From Luzula sylvatica (taxonomy: Eukaryota; Streptophyta; Magnoliopsida; Poales; Juncaceae): 64,000 bases of DNA. The DNA lies in NCBI GenBank assembly GCA_946800325.1, contig OX326957.1:60342570-60406569 (forward strand). Direction: 5' to 3'. A program made the translations under genes and the position numbers. Below, one piece after another: positions 1 to 10,797 of the stretch. The notes below the pieces were generated by a model. It ran no database searches and was not told the DNA's origin. It saw nothing but the letters and a program-made list of their open reading frames with translations. Position 1 is the first letter of the stretch. Every line of letters begins with the position of its first letter.

Positions 1-1
1 T

Positions 2-910
2 AAAATTCACTCGGTTACCCGTCTGAGATCGGCAATCCCTCGCAATATGCCCAAATTTTTGGCACTTGAAACACTGTATTTTCTTCTTCGACCAACAGTT
101 CTCCGTCGTATGATTATTCTTTTTGCAGATAGCGCACCACCGTCTTGTTTTTTCTTCTTGCGGATTCTGGAAGTTTCTTCTTGGACTGTCTTTCTTCTGC
201 GAACCTCCTTCTTCTTGGTTCTTCGGATAATACCGAGGCTTGAAACTCATTTTCGATTGAAAAACACTTTCAACCGAACTAGTCCCTCGTTGCAATTTTC
301 GCTCCTCGTGCAACTCCAACGAGCTCATCAGTTGTTGTATCGTCAGGGTGGAGAGATCTTTCGACTCCTCAATCGCCGTCACGATATACTCGTATTTCTC
401 CGGCAGGCTGATCAAGATTTTCTCTACTACCATCTGATCAGTAACATTTTCTCCGTACGTTCGCATCTGGTTCACAATCTCGATGACTCTAGAAAAATAC
501 TGCTTTATCGTTTCCGTCTCTTTCATATTGAGATTGTGAAGCTGCCTCCGCAGCGTCTGCAATTTAACCGCGATGACTTTCGCAGACCCCTGAAACTCAT
601 CTTGAAGGATACTCCATGCCTCTTTCGCCATGGTTGCGCCCATTATTCGCGAGAACAGGCTTTCGGAAACTCCTTGTTGGATCAAGAACAAAGCTCTAGC
701 GTTCTTGACCCGATTCTCCGCCAACGCTTCTTTTTCGGCATCGGTCGGAGTTTGTCCAGGCAACGGTTCAACATAGCCTGTTTCAACAATCTCCCAGAGA
801 CCTTGCGATAACAACAACGTTCGCATCTTTATTCTCCAAACGTCATAATGATCTCTCGTAAATACGGGTACCATCGACTGCGCCATGCTTGCTCCAACAC
901 TTGACGCCAT
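2..910 (-). CDS. Copia gag polyprotein, N-terminal part
   Basis: The frame is open for 303 codons from an ATG at 910 to the edge, with no stop. It begins MASSVGASMAQSMVPVF and continues with the LTR-Copia gag fold (UBN2 type), including an 'REHYDVWRIKMRTLL' core near residue 19. Near the edge is a CCHC zinc knuckle of the form CFKCQKFGHIARDC, preceded by a CxxC...H...C cluster. Gag packages the element RNA in cytoplasmic particles and the knuckle binds RNA. The start was chosen because it is the first ATG after the primer binding site. Since the frame is intact here, the element may be coding-competent, but pol is not visible. The opposite-strand frame over this span is a shadow. Confidence 0.88.
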   Translation of the reverse strand, partial: MASSVGASMAQSMVPVFTRDHYDVWRIKMRTLLLSQGLWEIVETGYVEPLPGQTPTDAEKEALAENRVKNARALFLIQQGVSESLFSRIMGATMAKEAWSILQDEFQGSAKVIAVKLQTLRRQLHNLNMKETETIKQYFSRVIEIVNQMRTYGENVTDQMVVEKILISLPEKYEYIVTAIEESKDLSTLTIQQLMSSLELHEERKLQRGTSSVESVFQSKMSFKPRYYPKNQEEGGSQKKDSPRRNFQNPQEEKTRRWCAICKKNNHTTENCWSKKKIQCFKCQKFGHIARDCRSQTGNRVNF

Positions 911-946
911 CAACTATTTCGAAACGCCCGTAATCGAACCTCGGTC

Positions 947-958
947 GCTCTGATACCA
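947..958 (-). promoter_or_regulatory. Primer binding site (tRNA-iMet) of the left Copia element
   Basis: On the minus strand the bases read TGGTATCAGAGC, the usual plant Copia primer site matching the 3' end of initiator tRNA-Met. It starts two bases inside the LTR boundary, which fixes the element's orientation. Confidence 0.9.
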
Positions 959-960
959 CT

Positions 961-1379
961 TGTTGAAATTTGCGCAGCGATTTAATACGCAAAATACTAA
1001 TTTTATTACACAAAATTACTATTACAAAATGGCTCTACTTTTTCTCTCTCTAAATTATTTTCTCACTCTTAACCATCCTAGCTCTCTCTTTATTTTCTTT
1101 GACCGGATGGTCTTCTCTCTTTCTATTTCTTTCTCACTTTCTATTGATGGCACACTCTCTATGTTTAATACAAGTGAACTCAACTCCTATTTATAGACCC
1201 ATAAGTCGGTTGGGGTACAAAGTGTGGAGACTTCTAGAGTTTATCTAGATACATCATTAACCGACTCCACAATAACTTAGAGAAATTCATGAGACTTCCA
1301 CACTTTTCTCAATTTAATATGTTTAGAAAACTCTCCATTTTTCTAGCCTTATTTAGAAAATGAATTAATAATCTCAACA
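961..1379 (-). repeat. LTR of the left Copia element (419 bp)
   Basis: The LTR is bounded by the inverted ends TGTTGA and TCAACA. On the minus strand a TATA box (TATAAATA, 1188-1195) lies mid-LTR, giving a promoter that would transcribe leftward into gag. The remainder is T/C-rich on the plus strand. Confidence 0.85.
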
Positions 1380-1773
1380 TCAAGTACCTAAAACAATGGA
1401 TTGGGTTTCGATTGTGTTTCAAATTAAAGTATAAAATACCAAGAACCAAGTACTGCCGAATCCCAATGGGTTTGTTGTAGCATTCTTCTAATTTTGATTT
1501 TGATTTTGATTTTGGATGGAATTAGAGAATTTACAGTTGGCCCCAAATCTGCAAGTGAAAATATGTACCGATTTGATGTTAATGAAGCACAAAACAGCAT
1601 ATATTAAGCTGAAAAATGAACCATTTAAAATGTGATTAACGAATACAATTATGAATTCCATGGATTATTTGTTGGAGAAAATTGTTAATTAGGGCACATA
1701 AATTTTACATTGGATTTCTAAATTGTATTTCTCAAAAAATATCCACTGAATTTCTAATCATAATTAGGGTTTA

Positions 1774-1843
<70 letters not shown>

Positions 1844-2908
1844 AGCGAAGGTATAAGAAGAATCTTACATGCCATTAAAGAAGAATTTGCATGCCGCTGG
1901 CATTGACACTCATGGAGATTTTTGCTGCCTGAACGATGAACGAGAGAAAGAGAGGTGGTGACGGAGGAAGGAGAAGTGTGAAAATCAGGCCCAATCGAGT
2001 CTTCAGGTTTGTTAGATTCACCCGCCATTTTTTTGCCATTCCTGCTTTTGTGATTCTCAGAGTTATTACGAGAATCATCATTACTGTAATAAAATGATCT
2101 AAGGGAGATACAACTGCACTAATATCACTACTACTGCAATCCAAACACAAGTTTTAGATTAATTACTGCAATTACTATTACCAACTGTCTTTATTACACT
2201 TATCCAAACATGCCCTTAATGTATTGGCATCTACATTAATGATGATAATAAATTATGAATATTTAATTTTTTTTCATTATAGAAAAAGAAGGTAAACAAA
2301 TCCACGTTTCACACATCATTAATTTATTTAATATTTTAAATAAGTTTGTTTATCATCATTTATAATATTAATTAATCAAATTTAAATCTATAAATTTGGA
2401 ATAAAAGTTATTTGACCGAATTAATATAATGTATAACATGTGTTAAACGGATACACATGAATAAAATATCACAGTAAATAAACGAAAGTATAACATTGAA
2501 AATAAAAATAATAAGTTTGCAGTTAGCAAAATAAAAATGAAAATATTTTCTTTTTAAAAAAAGTTGAAAATAAAATAATAAAAATTTATTAAAATAAATA
2601 TAACTTGTAATGTGTAAAATCAAACATAATAAATAATTAAATAAAACAATTCATTTTTTTAATAATTTGGTTTATCACATAATAAATGTCGATTACCATC
2701 TAATTAATATCATGTATAATTTGCATAATTTTATTGTTTACCATGTATTAATTTGAATTTAGCATTAAATTGTGTCAATTAAATATCTACTTACACATCA
2801 AGTATCGTTAAAGAATGTAGAGGGGGTAAATATAATTTTTCTTTAGTAAATTAGTTAGCAGATTTAGATTATTTAGTCATGCTAGCTTTATTGTTACAAA
2901 GAGTGCCT
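1380..2908. other. Intergenic AT-rich DNA, no gene seen
   Basis: No convincing coding exon. A (GA)n microsatellite lies at 1777-1840. The block around 2040-2215 ends in CCAAACATGCCC followed by TTAA, which resembles the outer end of a Tourist- or hAT-like MITE. A matching opposite end was not found with confidence (1689 reads TTAGGGCAC, a weak partner). From 2220 to 2900 the DNA is simple AT-rich sequence. Confidence 0.5.
1777..1840. repeat. (GA)n microsatellite
   Basis: About 32 uninterrupted GA units. Frames crossing it (poly-RE, poly-SL) are artefacts of the repeat. Confidence 0.97.
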
Positions 2909-3222
2909 CTTTAATCCTTGTTCTAACCATCTCGGACCTAAGTAGCGTATCGGGCATGACTTGGACAACGTGCAAGGACAACAACATCCCCGAGAGCCAA
3001 GCAACCAGCCTGACCAAGATCAGGGAGCATAGGGTGCATCGCATCACCGGCTACCGTAACATTGCCATTTTGAGTTCGACCAAATGCGAGACTCCACGGT
3101 GCCCAAAAAGGAGAGGGTCCCACGACATGGTAGTCGCATCGGTTTTTTGTACAACAGTTAAGAAGTTTGAAGGTAAATCCTTGGCTACGTTCTCTGTGAC
3201 TTCTGTAAGTATTAGCTCCGGA
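2909..3222 (-). pseudogene. FAD-dependent monooxygenase paralogue, exon 5 remnant split by a LINE
   Basis: The minus strand matches exon 5 of the intact gene at 21882-22221. It carries an equivalent of the FAD-binding motif (GDAMHPMLPDLGQ, against GDAMHPMTPDLGQGG in the intact copy) and an equivalent of VTENLAKDFPS. A frameshift near 3090-3110 moves the two halves into different frames. Codon substitutions are numerous, so this is an old duplicate rather than an assembly copy. The first ~19 bases of the exon, with the AG acceptor, lie beyond the LINE at 20104-20122. The exon end aligns to about 2909. No other exon of this copy was recognised. Confidence 0.82.
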
Positions 3223-3224
3223 TC

Positions 3225-4130
3225 TTGATCAAAAGAATTCCTATAATGGCGGTTACATGGCAAAATCTTCAAATTCTCGTGGGAAGCTTTGGAATTCTGA
3301 AAGAAATAAAGAGGAAATCTCAATTCAATGTCACTTTGGAAGTAGAAGTGGATAATGTAAGAGAAATACCTCTTCAAGTAAAATTGGATGATCAAGAAAA
3401 CACCATAGTAGCTCCAATCTTTGTGATAGAAAATTCCAAAAATAATACCTGGAATCAGAGTGGTTCTTGGGTTAGAAAAGAGCAAAGATTTGAAGTTAAA
3501 GAGAAAAGGGTGGAGAAGGAGCCTGAGATAATAGCAGAGACAGTAAATCCTAAGGATAGATTGATCTTTCTCACACCTTTGAATAAGGACAGAGGTAGCA
3601 ATGGTACCAAAGTGCAGTCAGGGCAGAATGGAGAGCATACTGGAGAGCTTGTAATGGAGAGTAAAGGAGAATCTAGGTCAGTCAGCAATGGTGTCAAAAA
3701 TCTTCAAATGATTCCCTGGAAATCTGATAGTAAAGAAAATGAAAATGAAGAAACCAAGAAGAAAGTGAGATGGGGGGATATTGAAGAGGAAGTAGAAGTA
3801 CCTGAAGAAGAGAGAATGATAGAGGAAGTAGATCAATGTAAACCATTGGCAATGGTGCCAGTTAGGCTACTGAGAAGGAGTGAGAGGTTGTCAAGCAAGC
3901 AACCTGAAGAATATATTCCTGCAACACGGAAAGCTCAATTAGTGCAATATAAAGAAATTCAACCAGATCAAAGAAAGAAAACATACTATAGAAGTGATAA
4001 TGAATGTAGGGAAGAGAGAAATAGCTTAGACATCGATGATGTGTGCAGGATATTGAAAGCTTTGGGGGTGAAGGTTAATTCGGGAATGCAGGAAGTGATG
4101 AGGAAGTTAGCAAATGAGTCTAGCAAGTAA
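3225..4130 (+). CDS. LINE ORF1 protein, 5'-truncated (301 codons open)
   Basis: The frame is open from the LINE boundary, so the ATG at 3225 is probably not the original start. The first ~50 residues (TWQNLQILVGSFGILKEI, then EIPLQVKLDDQ) resemble the second half of the RNA-binding-like domain (DUF4283) common in plant L1 ORF1. The rest is acidic and charged, with PVRLLRRSERLSSKQ and a Lys/Glu-rich C-terminus. No CCHC knuckle is seen. ORF1 proteins bind the LINE RNA in the RNP. A 41 bp gap separates it from ORF2. Domain assignment is by eye and tentative. Confidence 0.6.
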   Translation: MIKRIPIMAVTWQNLQILVGSFGILKEIKRKSQFNVTLEVEVDNVREIPLQVKLDDQENTIVAPIFVIENSKNNTWNQSGSWVRKEQRFEVKEKRVEKEPEIIAETVNPKDRLIFLTPLNKDRGSNGTKVQSGQNGEHTGELVMESKGESRSVSNGVKNLQMIPWKSDSKENENEETKKKVRWGDIEEEVEVPEEERMIEEVDQCKPLAMVPVRLLRRSERLSSKQPEEYIPATRKAQLVQYKEIQPDQRKKTYYRSDNECREERNSLDIDDVCRILKALGVKVNSGMQEVMRKLANESSK

Positions 4131-4171
4131 AAGAAAAATAAGTATCAAAGAAAATAAACAAATAAATAAAA

Positions 4172-5019
4172 ATGAGTAAAAATCTTAAAATACTTACGTG
4201 GAACATTAGAGGTTTGAACGACCCTGAGAAAAGAAGGAAGGTGAAGAAACAATTGTTAGAAATTAAACCTGTGGTGGCAGGGATTCAAGAGACGAAAATC
4301 AAACAGATGGACTCGAAAATCCAAAGCGAAATTTGTGGTAACGAGCTGGAGGGTTTTTGCTACTTGGATTCAAAGGGGGCTTCGGGAGGGGTCTCGACAG
4401 TATGGAATAAGAATTTAGTGTCTGAAACCTTCAGAGAAGTAGGAGAATATTCAATTACTGTGGGACTTAAATGCAATTGGGATAATAAATCTTTTATGGT
4501 CACCAATGTGTATGGTCCACAAGCCCTCTCTGATAAAGAGAATTTTTTAAAGGAATTAACGGAATTGTAGCAAATAAGAAACACGGAGGAATGCTGGTTG
4601 CTTCTTGGTGATTTCAACATGGTTTTAGAGAAAAGAGAAAAGAGTAATCAAAACTCAAGCAAAGACTGGAGAGACATGATTCTATTCCAGAATTTTGTTC
4701 AAACTAAAAAATTAATAGACATACCTCTTCAAGGTAGACTATTTACTTGGTCTACGAGTTTTGTGAAAGCCAAGTTAGATAGATTCTTGATGTCAAATAA
4801 ATGGCTATACACCTTCCAAAATAACTCCCAAAAGGTTATCTCTAATAACCTATCTGATCACTGTCCAGTGATATTAACAGCAAAAACGAGCTTCCCACAG
4901 TTTCAAGGTTTTAGAATCGAAAATAAATGGCTAAAAAATAAGGAAATTGTTAACATCATAGAAGACCATCTAAGGGCTTCTCAGTTAGAAACAATAGAAG
5001 AATTATCCTTAAAGCTTAA
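4172..5019 (+). pseudogene. LINE ORF2, endonuclease domain, with stop and insertion
   Basis: Starts MSKNLKILTWNIRGLND, the hallmark N-terminus of an apurinic-type endonuclease, followed by GIQETK (metal-binding Glu), NVYGP, LLGDFNMV (catalytic Asp) and LSDHCPV (catalytic His). An in-frame TAG at 4568-4570 breaks the frame within the domain. At 5019 the Copia A element interrupts it, and ORF2 resumes at 12649. The endonuclease nicks target DNA for target-primed reverse transcription. All expected active-site motifs are visible, so the defect is a single stop plus insertions. Confidence 0.9.
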
Positions 5020-5566
5020 TGTTGGGTATCGACGTCACTACCGAGCCCCGCGCAGCGGATTGAGGGGCCCGGTCTGACCCGATCCCGAGGACCACGTCAA
5101 CGACTCGAAAGTACGAATCATGAAATGCATCTAACCTATGAAATTAACTCTTAATTCATAGAGAATCATACCGCGTGAAATTGATCACGGAGACGGGTTG
5201 ACTCTATTAGCTGCTGCTTGCTTCGATTCCGGCGACACGCACGTCCCACGCCCGCGCGATTCGACACCTAATGCGAAGCTCCGATTTGTCGTATACAACC
5301 GGAATTTATCCGGTTCGTCTCCGACCTTGCTCGTCCTTGCTCTCGATTGATCACAGTCGAAGATCTTAACTTAGATCTCTCTACTCGTATCCACCTCGAG
5401 CTAACATCTCTCGGTTGCGGCGAATTCCCCTAAAATTCCCGCAAGCTTGCTCAAATCTTTAATCCCTTTTCTCCAACTTGTTCAACAAGTTTTTCTCTCT
5501 TCTCTAGATCTAGATTACTGGCTGCAGCATCAGAAGGAAGAAGAGAGAGAGAGAGAGGTTACAGAG

Positions 5567-5575
5567 ATTATATAA
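5567..5575 (-). promoter_or_regulatory. TATA box of the Copia A LTR
   Basis: TATATAAT on the minus strand, about 65 bp downstream of the nearest U3 palindrome; the equivalent site in the 5' LTR is near 12226-12234. It is the only good TATA box in the LTR in the coding orientation. Confidence 0.6.
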
Positions 5576-5637
5576 TCAATCTCTGAATTAATGAGTATTA
5601 ATGAGTATCAAAAACTGCTAATCCAGAATTCGGATCA

Positions 5638-5870
5638 CTGTCCGTCATGACGCACGATATGGTGCGTCATGACGCACAAGTCACATTTACTTGGATATAG
5701 CCGTTATACAGTGTACCGTCATGACGCAGGATAACGTCCGTCATGACGCACCACCGTCATGACGCACAACTTGGTGCGTCGTGACGGTATACTCACAGAT
5801 TGGCTTTTCTCAGAATTACTCTACTGTGCGTCATGATGCACAATATGGTGCGTCATGACGCACCATGTAA
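5638..5870. promoter_or_regulatory. U3 palindrome cluster in Copia A LTR (7 copies)
   Basis: Seven copies of a 14-16 bp palindrome, best form GTGCGTCATGACGCAC, lie just upstream of the LTR TATA box in the direction of transcription. Each contains two inverted TGACG cores, the motif bound by TGA-type bZIP factors; the half-site TGACGCAC also occurs in the as-1 enhancer. An identical cluster is present in the other LTR (about 12297-12529). The enhancer role is inference. Confidence 0.6.
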
Positions 5871-5984
5871 TTTCTGCCAGATTTGCATAATCTTATTATG
5901 CATCCAATCGTTCCGACGAACACGTATGTTTGTCTACACTCATTTGTACATTCAACTAGTTGATCTGTAACTGTATTTCCTTCA

Positions 5985-5995
5985 GTCTCCCACTC
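5985..5995 (-). other. Polypurine tract of Copia A
   Basis: GAGTGGGAGAC on the minus strand immediately before the 3' LTR; the same 11 bases precede the 3' LTR of Copia B. It primes plus-strand DNA synthesis. Confidence 0.85.
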
Positions 5996-8900
5996 AGTTC
6001 AAGATCCAACTAAATAAAGTACTAGTGTACATCTCATGTACACATAACCTTAGAGATTGAAATTTAAGCCCGAAATAAGACAGCTCTATGTGTGACCGCG
6101 TAGGTTCGTATCAAGCAATGGTAGTGAACTTATGCCTAAGCTCACGGGCTAATGAGAGGGATCTAGGAAGAAATCCATCATAGCTTTCCCACGTTGAAAA
6201 CGAAAATGATTGTGATCATTTATACCCATCTCGAACGGTGGTGTTTAGTTCTCTTGTTCATGATATCCGTCAATCAAAAGGCATGGTGATAGTCATCCTT
6301 ATAATTTGATTGACTAAACTTATTGTTTCGATACCGAATTGAATCAACAAATACAATCGATATTAACAATTAATATCATTGACTCTGGCCAGAGATTTCG
6401 TTGATCAATTCATCGATAGGCCTAAGGGATATCTCTTTCTCTCGAAAGGAACAATTTCTATCTTGATGACTCACATCAAATTCCGTGTTTCAGATAATAC
6501 CCGATCATAATCCCATGACCATCCTGTTACAGATAGTGGAAGATTATATCTAAGCATTATGTTACGCACGAAAAATGATCCATGATCATCTCAAGTGTGA
6601 AGAACTAAGACCCCATTCGTTACGATTCCATCTACAATGACTAAACCATGTCATGGTATCGCACTTTTGGTGAAGTCACAATATACATAATCTAATGCAT
6701 ATCCATATTCCCGATTTGACAAACTCTTTGTCCTATGATTAGCAAAACATAATCATCACCTCGGCTAATATGCTAGTGTACATGTTAGTCTATTATCTTA
6801 TAATCGATATACTTATCACATAAGTATCCTAATCATGACTAGGGACGTTTTTGAAATATGACTTTTGAAATGTGACGGTTTTACTTAACATGATCACGTA
6901 TCACGTAGACGCTCACACAAGTCATAAATCAAGGTTCGTGTAATCAAATTACACAACCACGCACAAGTTTTCATATAAGTATAAATGCAAGTAAAATTTT
7001 AGAATTTTTGAAATGCACTAATATAGAGTAAGTATTGGTTGATACAGCGTTTACATCTATAATCTCTGCTAGGATTATAATCTGCGATGACTATCGGTAT
7101 TAGATAACTATACCTCAAATCTATTCCTCCTCTAGGTATCTCTATACCTATAGTCTTCGCATGACATTCATGCTTAACTAAGAAGAGAGCAGTTTTTGTA
7201 AACGGTTCCGCTACGTTCCTGTTAGTGTCAATTTTTGTTAGGTATCCAATACCTATTTAAATATAAGTTTGGAGTGGTTATGTTATTTCAGTTTCTTTTG
7301 TTTTATGCTATTTCGACCATCGAAATAGATAACCAAAGAATCCTATTACTTGGGACAATATCAAGTATGATCAACACCTTGATCCATAACGTTTCTATTT
7401 CGGCTTCGCAAGCCGCATTGAAATCAAATTCCATCGTAGAATTTTCATTTTTAGTTGTTGTGAAACTCTTTCATACAACTTCATTTTTCTTTAAGCAAAA
7501 TATGTACACATTTCGTAAATGTGTTGCATGTTTGGAGAAATGCTATCGGTATAACTTTTATCACCGATATATTTTCTTCACCATTTTATATGAGAAATAT
7601 AATATTAATCCTTTCTAAAAGGATATTGTTTATTAATTTTAATACGAATCCGGGTTTTAAATGTTGCATAACTATTATGCGTATGCAAAGTATAACCATT
7701 ATACAACCATATTAAATTGTTTTCGTTCGATCCAACCATATAAAGTATTCGAAACGAAATATTCTCTGGATTCGATTGATAATTACGACACTTAATATGA
7801 ACAATATTTAAAGATTAGTACATATCATGGCGTATTTGGAATATTCTATTGTCGAAACATAAAATATCCAATTTTCTACTTTTCTTTAACTCGATGTCGT
7901 ACATCGATCCACAGAAAAACTTCGCCATTCGACATTTGGAAGAAATCCGATCTTGGATTTATGTACTGAAAACCATTTTCAATGTTTTGTCGATGTACAT
8001 ACTTCGATTCAGATTGAGGAATTTTAAATCTATCTTATAGATTTTTATGCTTATCTCATAAGTTGTCTCGTCTGAATTTTCATAGCGAAACGACAATCGT
8101 ATCCTACGAATAATATAGCGTTCATATATTTTAATATAAGAAATGTATGTGGCTCCCACTAACCTTCACATCTACACAAAGCTTTTCTTTTGTTCTTGAT
8201 AATATTATAACTAATTATAATTTTATCAGAATAAGATTCCGATTTCATGAATTATTTTTCAATCCATCATATGGATCGTTGAAATTTGTATACTTTTCTT
8301 GGATTCTTTTGATCGATAAAACCATTAGGTTGTGTCACATACACACCCTTTAATATTTCCTATCAAGGAATACGGTCTTGTCATCCATTTGTCAAAAATC
8401 ATAGTCATACTATGTAAAATGGCAAATATAATCCTAATGAATAAAGCGTGATTATTTGTGAAACCGTTTCTTCATGATCATATCATGAATTTTCGAATCT
8501 CATAAATATTCTTGCTTTGTAAGTATACATATTCCAATCCACGTTAGCTTTCACTTTGAAAACTCACTTACATCCTATGGGTCATACCCTAAAGAATGTT
8601 TAAACCAAGTTCTAAACTTGATGACATGCATGGATTGAATCATGAATTCCATGGCACTATGCCATGTGAAATTTTTATCCTTTATAGCATCATTTAGTCC
8701 ATCGACTCATCATGTATGAGATCGATTCGTTTGTCACATTCTTTGATAAATTCACAATTTATCGATTTGTGACGTGTCTAAATTGATCAATAAAATCGCT
8801 TTGTGATTTTGACTTGGATTCATCAACTTTTGATGAAATTCCAATCATATTCATCGGTTCAATGTTCTATTCGAGTCTCGAACCTTTCGAGATCGATTCA

Positions 8901-10290
8901 TCTCCCACTAGCCCTCATAGATATAAGTGACATTAAGTTTCAAACTTATGCACATTAAGTCCTCCTCTAAGAAGGTATCTCTTGGAACTATGAAAATCTA
9001 ATTCTCATTGGGATTTAATAAATGGTATCCTTTAATTTCTTTAAGAATACTCAATGAATGAACATATCAAGATTTGAGATTTAGTTTATCCAAAACCAGT
9101 TTTCGAATTCAAATCTCCAAATCTTACAAAAGATAACATCGGAAGTTTTCATTAACATTGAACTATTAACGTGCCCGACTTTGGCCTGAAACCACGTTAA
9201 TCCTCAATTTAATTTATTTCCGATCCATATCATATATGGGGTCTTTTGCACCGACTTAGAAGGTATGTGATTAACCTTGGTCTTAAGGGTAAATTTTCAA
9301 ATCTTATTTGAAATATTAGATTTTGATTTATCATCTATCAAACAAATGTCCAACAAAGTTTGATTCCTCCTCTCGGACACATTAATCTACATTGATATTC
9401 CGAATGAAAATAACTATGAAACTTTTCCATAAATTTTCTAGATGATTATCATACTCATAGCTTAAAATGTTCGTCTCTTCGATCTTATCGAAAGACTTTG
9501 ATTTTCTCGCTTAGTTGACTTCGTATTTCATTTCGAAACGTTTTTGAACCATTCAAAATTATGTTTCAAACGCATTAAATAGATATCTTTATATCTACAA
9601 TAATCGTTAGTAAATATAATGAAATATTTGTAGCCTCCTCTTGCCTCCGAACTTACTTATTTACCTACATTCAAAATGTTTGGTTTTTGATAAGTCTTTT
9701 ACCGTTTTTCCAACCTTTGGAAGGACACTTTTATCATCTTGATTAATTAACAAGTCTTGTACTTGTCATGCGAATCTTATTCGAATAAAACTAGTATTCC
9801 ATCCAATGGATTCTAGAAATGTATATCTCATACACATTTTCAAGATGATAATGTCAAAAGAAGCTATTTCTATCAACTTTTGGATTAATCCTCCTCGGAT
9901 TTAACCTTTCTTTTGATATTGGGACAACAACTTGCCCAAATCCTTGATTGAGACAACGTTTGTCTTAATCATCCTTAGACTATTGTTTCTTATAAATCTT
10001 CAAATTCCTTTGAAGGTTCGTGTCTTATGTATGTCAACATTTGACATACAATATTATTTGACTTCTTCTCAAGTTTGTCAAATTTTTGCTTTCTCTAATA
10101 TCGATCATATCGATATGATATTGGTGTTGCTTAAATTATTATTCTACATTAATTATGACATTGACAACTAACCGTGCGTACTTATTCTATATGCTTATAT
10201 GATATGAAATATGTTACTTTTATCAAATCAATAACCCTAATATTGATTCGGGATTCTTAATCCAATAACACTTCAAGACCCATATTTCAT
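5996..10290 (-). pseudogene. Eroded gag-pol of Copia A
   Basis: No long frame survives on either strand. Homology is visible with the equally eroded internal part of Copia B, for example the RNase H end (minus strand 7080-7230, resembling NVAEPFTK followed by a stretch matching Copia B 33110-33290). The block is AT-rich with scattered stops. Plus-strand frames at 7235-8353 and 9932-10171 are chance openings. Hairpin 9165-9201 lies within this block. Confidence 0.7.
9165..9201 (-). other. Copia A hairpin 4: 9 bp stem, 19 nt loop
   Basis: Perfect 9 bp arms (ATTAACGTG / CACGTTAAT on the plus strand) enclose the 19 nt loop, which on the coding strand reads GTTTCAGGCCAAAGTCGGG. The loop is the same as in the hairpins at 10517 and 10595, while the stem sequence is different. 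Confidence 0.75.
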
Positions 10291-10295
10291 GATCC

Positions 10296-10326
10296 TCCCA
10301 TAAGTGACTTTGGCCGACAAATGGGA
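10296..10326 (-). other. Copia A hairpin 3: 6 bp stem, 19 nt loop
   Basis: Arms TCCCAT / ATGGGA enclose a 19 nt loop with the core GGCCAAAGTC on the coding strand but different flanks. It corresponds by position and loop to the Copia B hairpin at 29553-29583. Confidence 0.65.
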
Positions 10327-10516
10327 TTTCACTATTTAGGTAGGATAAATCCAATCACATCCAATGTGACTCTTGACCCATTATAGGATTTCGGTATCAA
10401 ACCATATCATATATGATTCGAATTCCGTTTGTGCATCCTAACTATGCCCCGAACCCCAATCGGATTGGCTTGGACGGTTAAGTCACAACCATATTCACGT
10501 ATCGTTCAATTGAGCT

Positions 10517-10553
10517 ACAAATGCGCCCGACTTTGGCCTGAACCCGCATTTGT
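10517..10553 (-). other. Copia A hairpin 2: 9 bp stem, 19 nt loop
   Basis: Perfect 9 bp arms (ACAAATGCG / CGCATTTGT) enclose a 19 nt loop differing by one base from that of its neighbours. Its counterpart in Copia B (29323-29359) has an unrelated but pairing stem. Confidence 0.75.
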
Positions 10554-10594
10554 CCCCAATCAACGCTTGCCTCTCACGTTGATACATACAACAA

Positions 10595-10625
10595 TGCACG
10601 CCCGACTTTGGCCTGAAACCGTGCA
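10595..10625 (-). other. Copia A hairpin 1: 6 bp stem, 19 nt loop
   Basis: Arms TGCACG / CGTGCA enclose the conserved 19 nt loop. On the coding strand it is the first of the hairpins, about 1.05 kb after the primer site, matching the spacing of the Copia B hairpin at 29247-29285. Confidence 0.72.
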
Positions 10626-10797
10626 AGGTGTGATGACCAACCTCGGAGGTTGTGAACATGGAAGGCATTTCATGACTTAAGTATTATGCAGGGATTTATG
10701 TGATATAATCTAATTATATCAATAAGCAAGTATATCATGATGAATGAACATAATTAATAATGATTAGAACCACAATTAAATAAATCAAGAAAAATTA

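Larger units (their letters stand above)
1..1379 (-). mobile_element. Copia LTR retrotransposon, 5' end, cut by window edge
   Basis: Reading leftward on the minus strand there is an LTR (961-1379), a primer binding site complementary to the 3' end of initiator tRNA-Met, and a gag reading frame that runs off the left edge. This order is that of a Copia-superfamily element. The other LTR lies outside the window, so target duplication and age cannot be judged. The five bases beyond the LTR on the right are TCAAG, to be compared with the missing left flank. Confidence 0.9.
5020..5984 (-). repeat. 3' LTR of Copia A
   Basis: Plus-strand ends are TGTTGGG and CCTTCA; on the coding strand it runs TGAAGG to CCCAACA. 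On the coding strand the palindrome cluster (5638-5870) lies in U3, then a TATA box (TATATAAT, about 5567-5575), then R/U5. It is identical to the 11679-12643 copy except for about two substitutions. Part of it (Pro/Arg-rich C-terminus near the U5 end) reads as the tail of a LINE frame only by accident. Confidence 0.95.

Noticed and set aside
1682..2150. Frames containing poly-RE or poly-LS
   Set aside because: Read-through of the (GA)n microsatellite.
7235..8353. Plus-strand frames in Copia A interior
   Set aside because: They are on the antisense strand of the eroded pol and have AT-rich, featureless composition.
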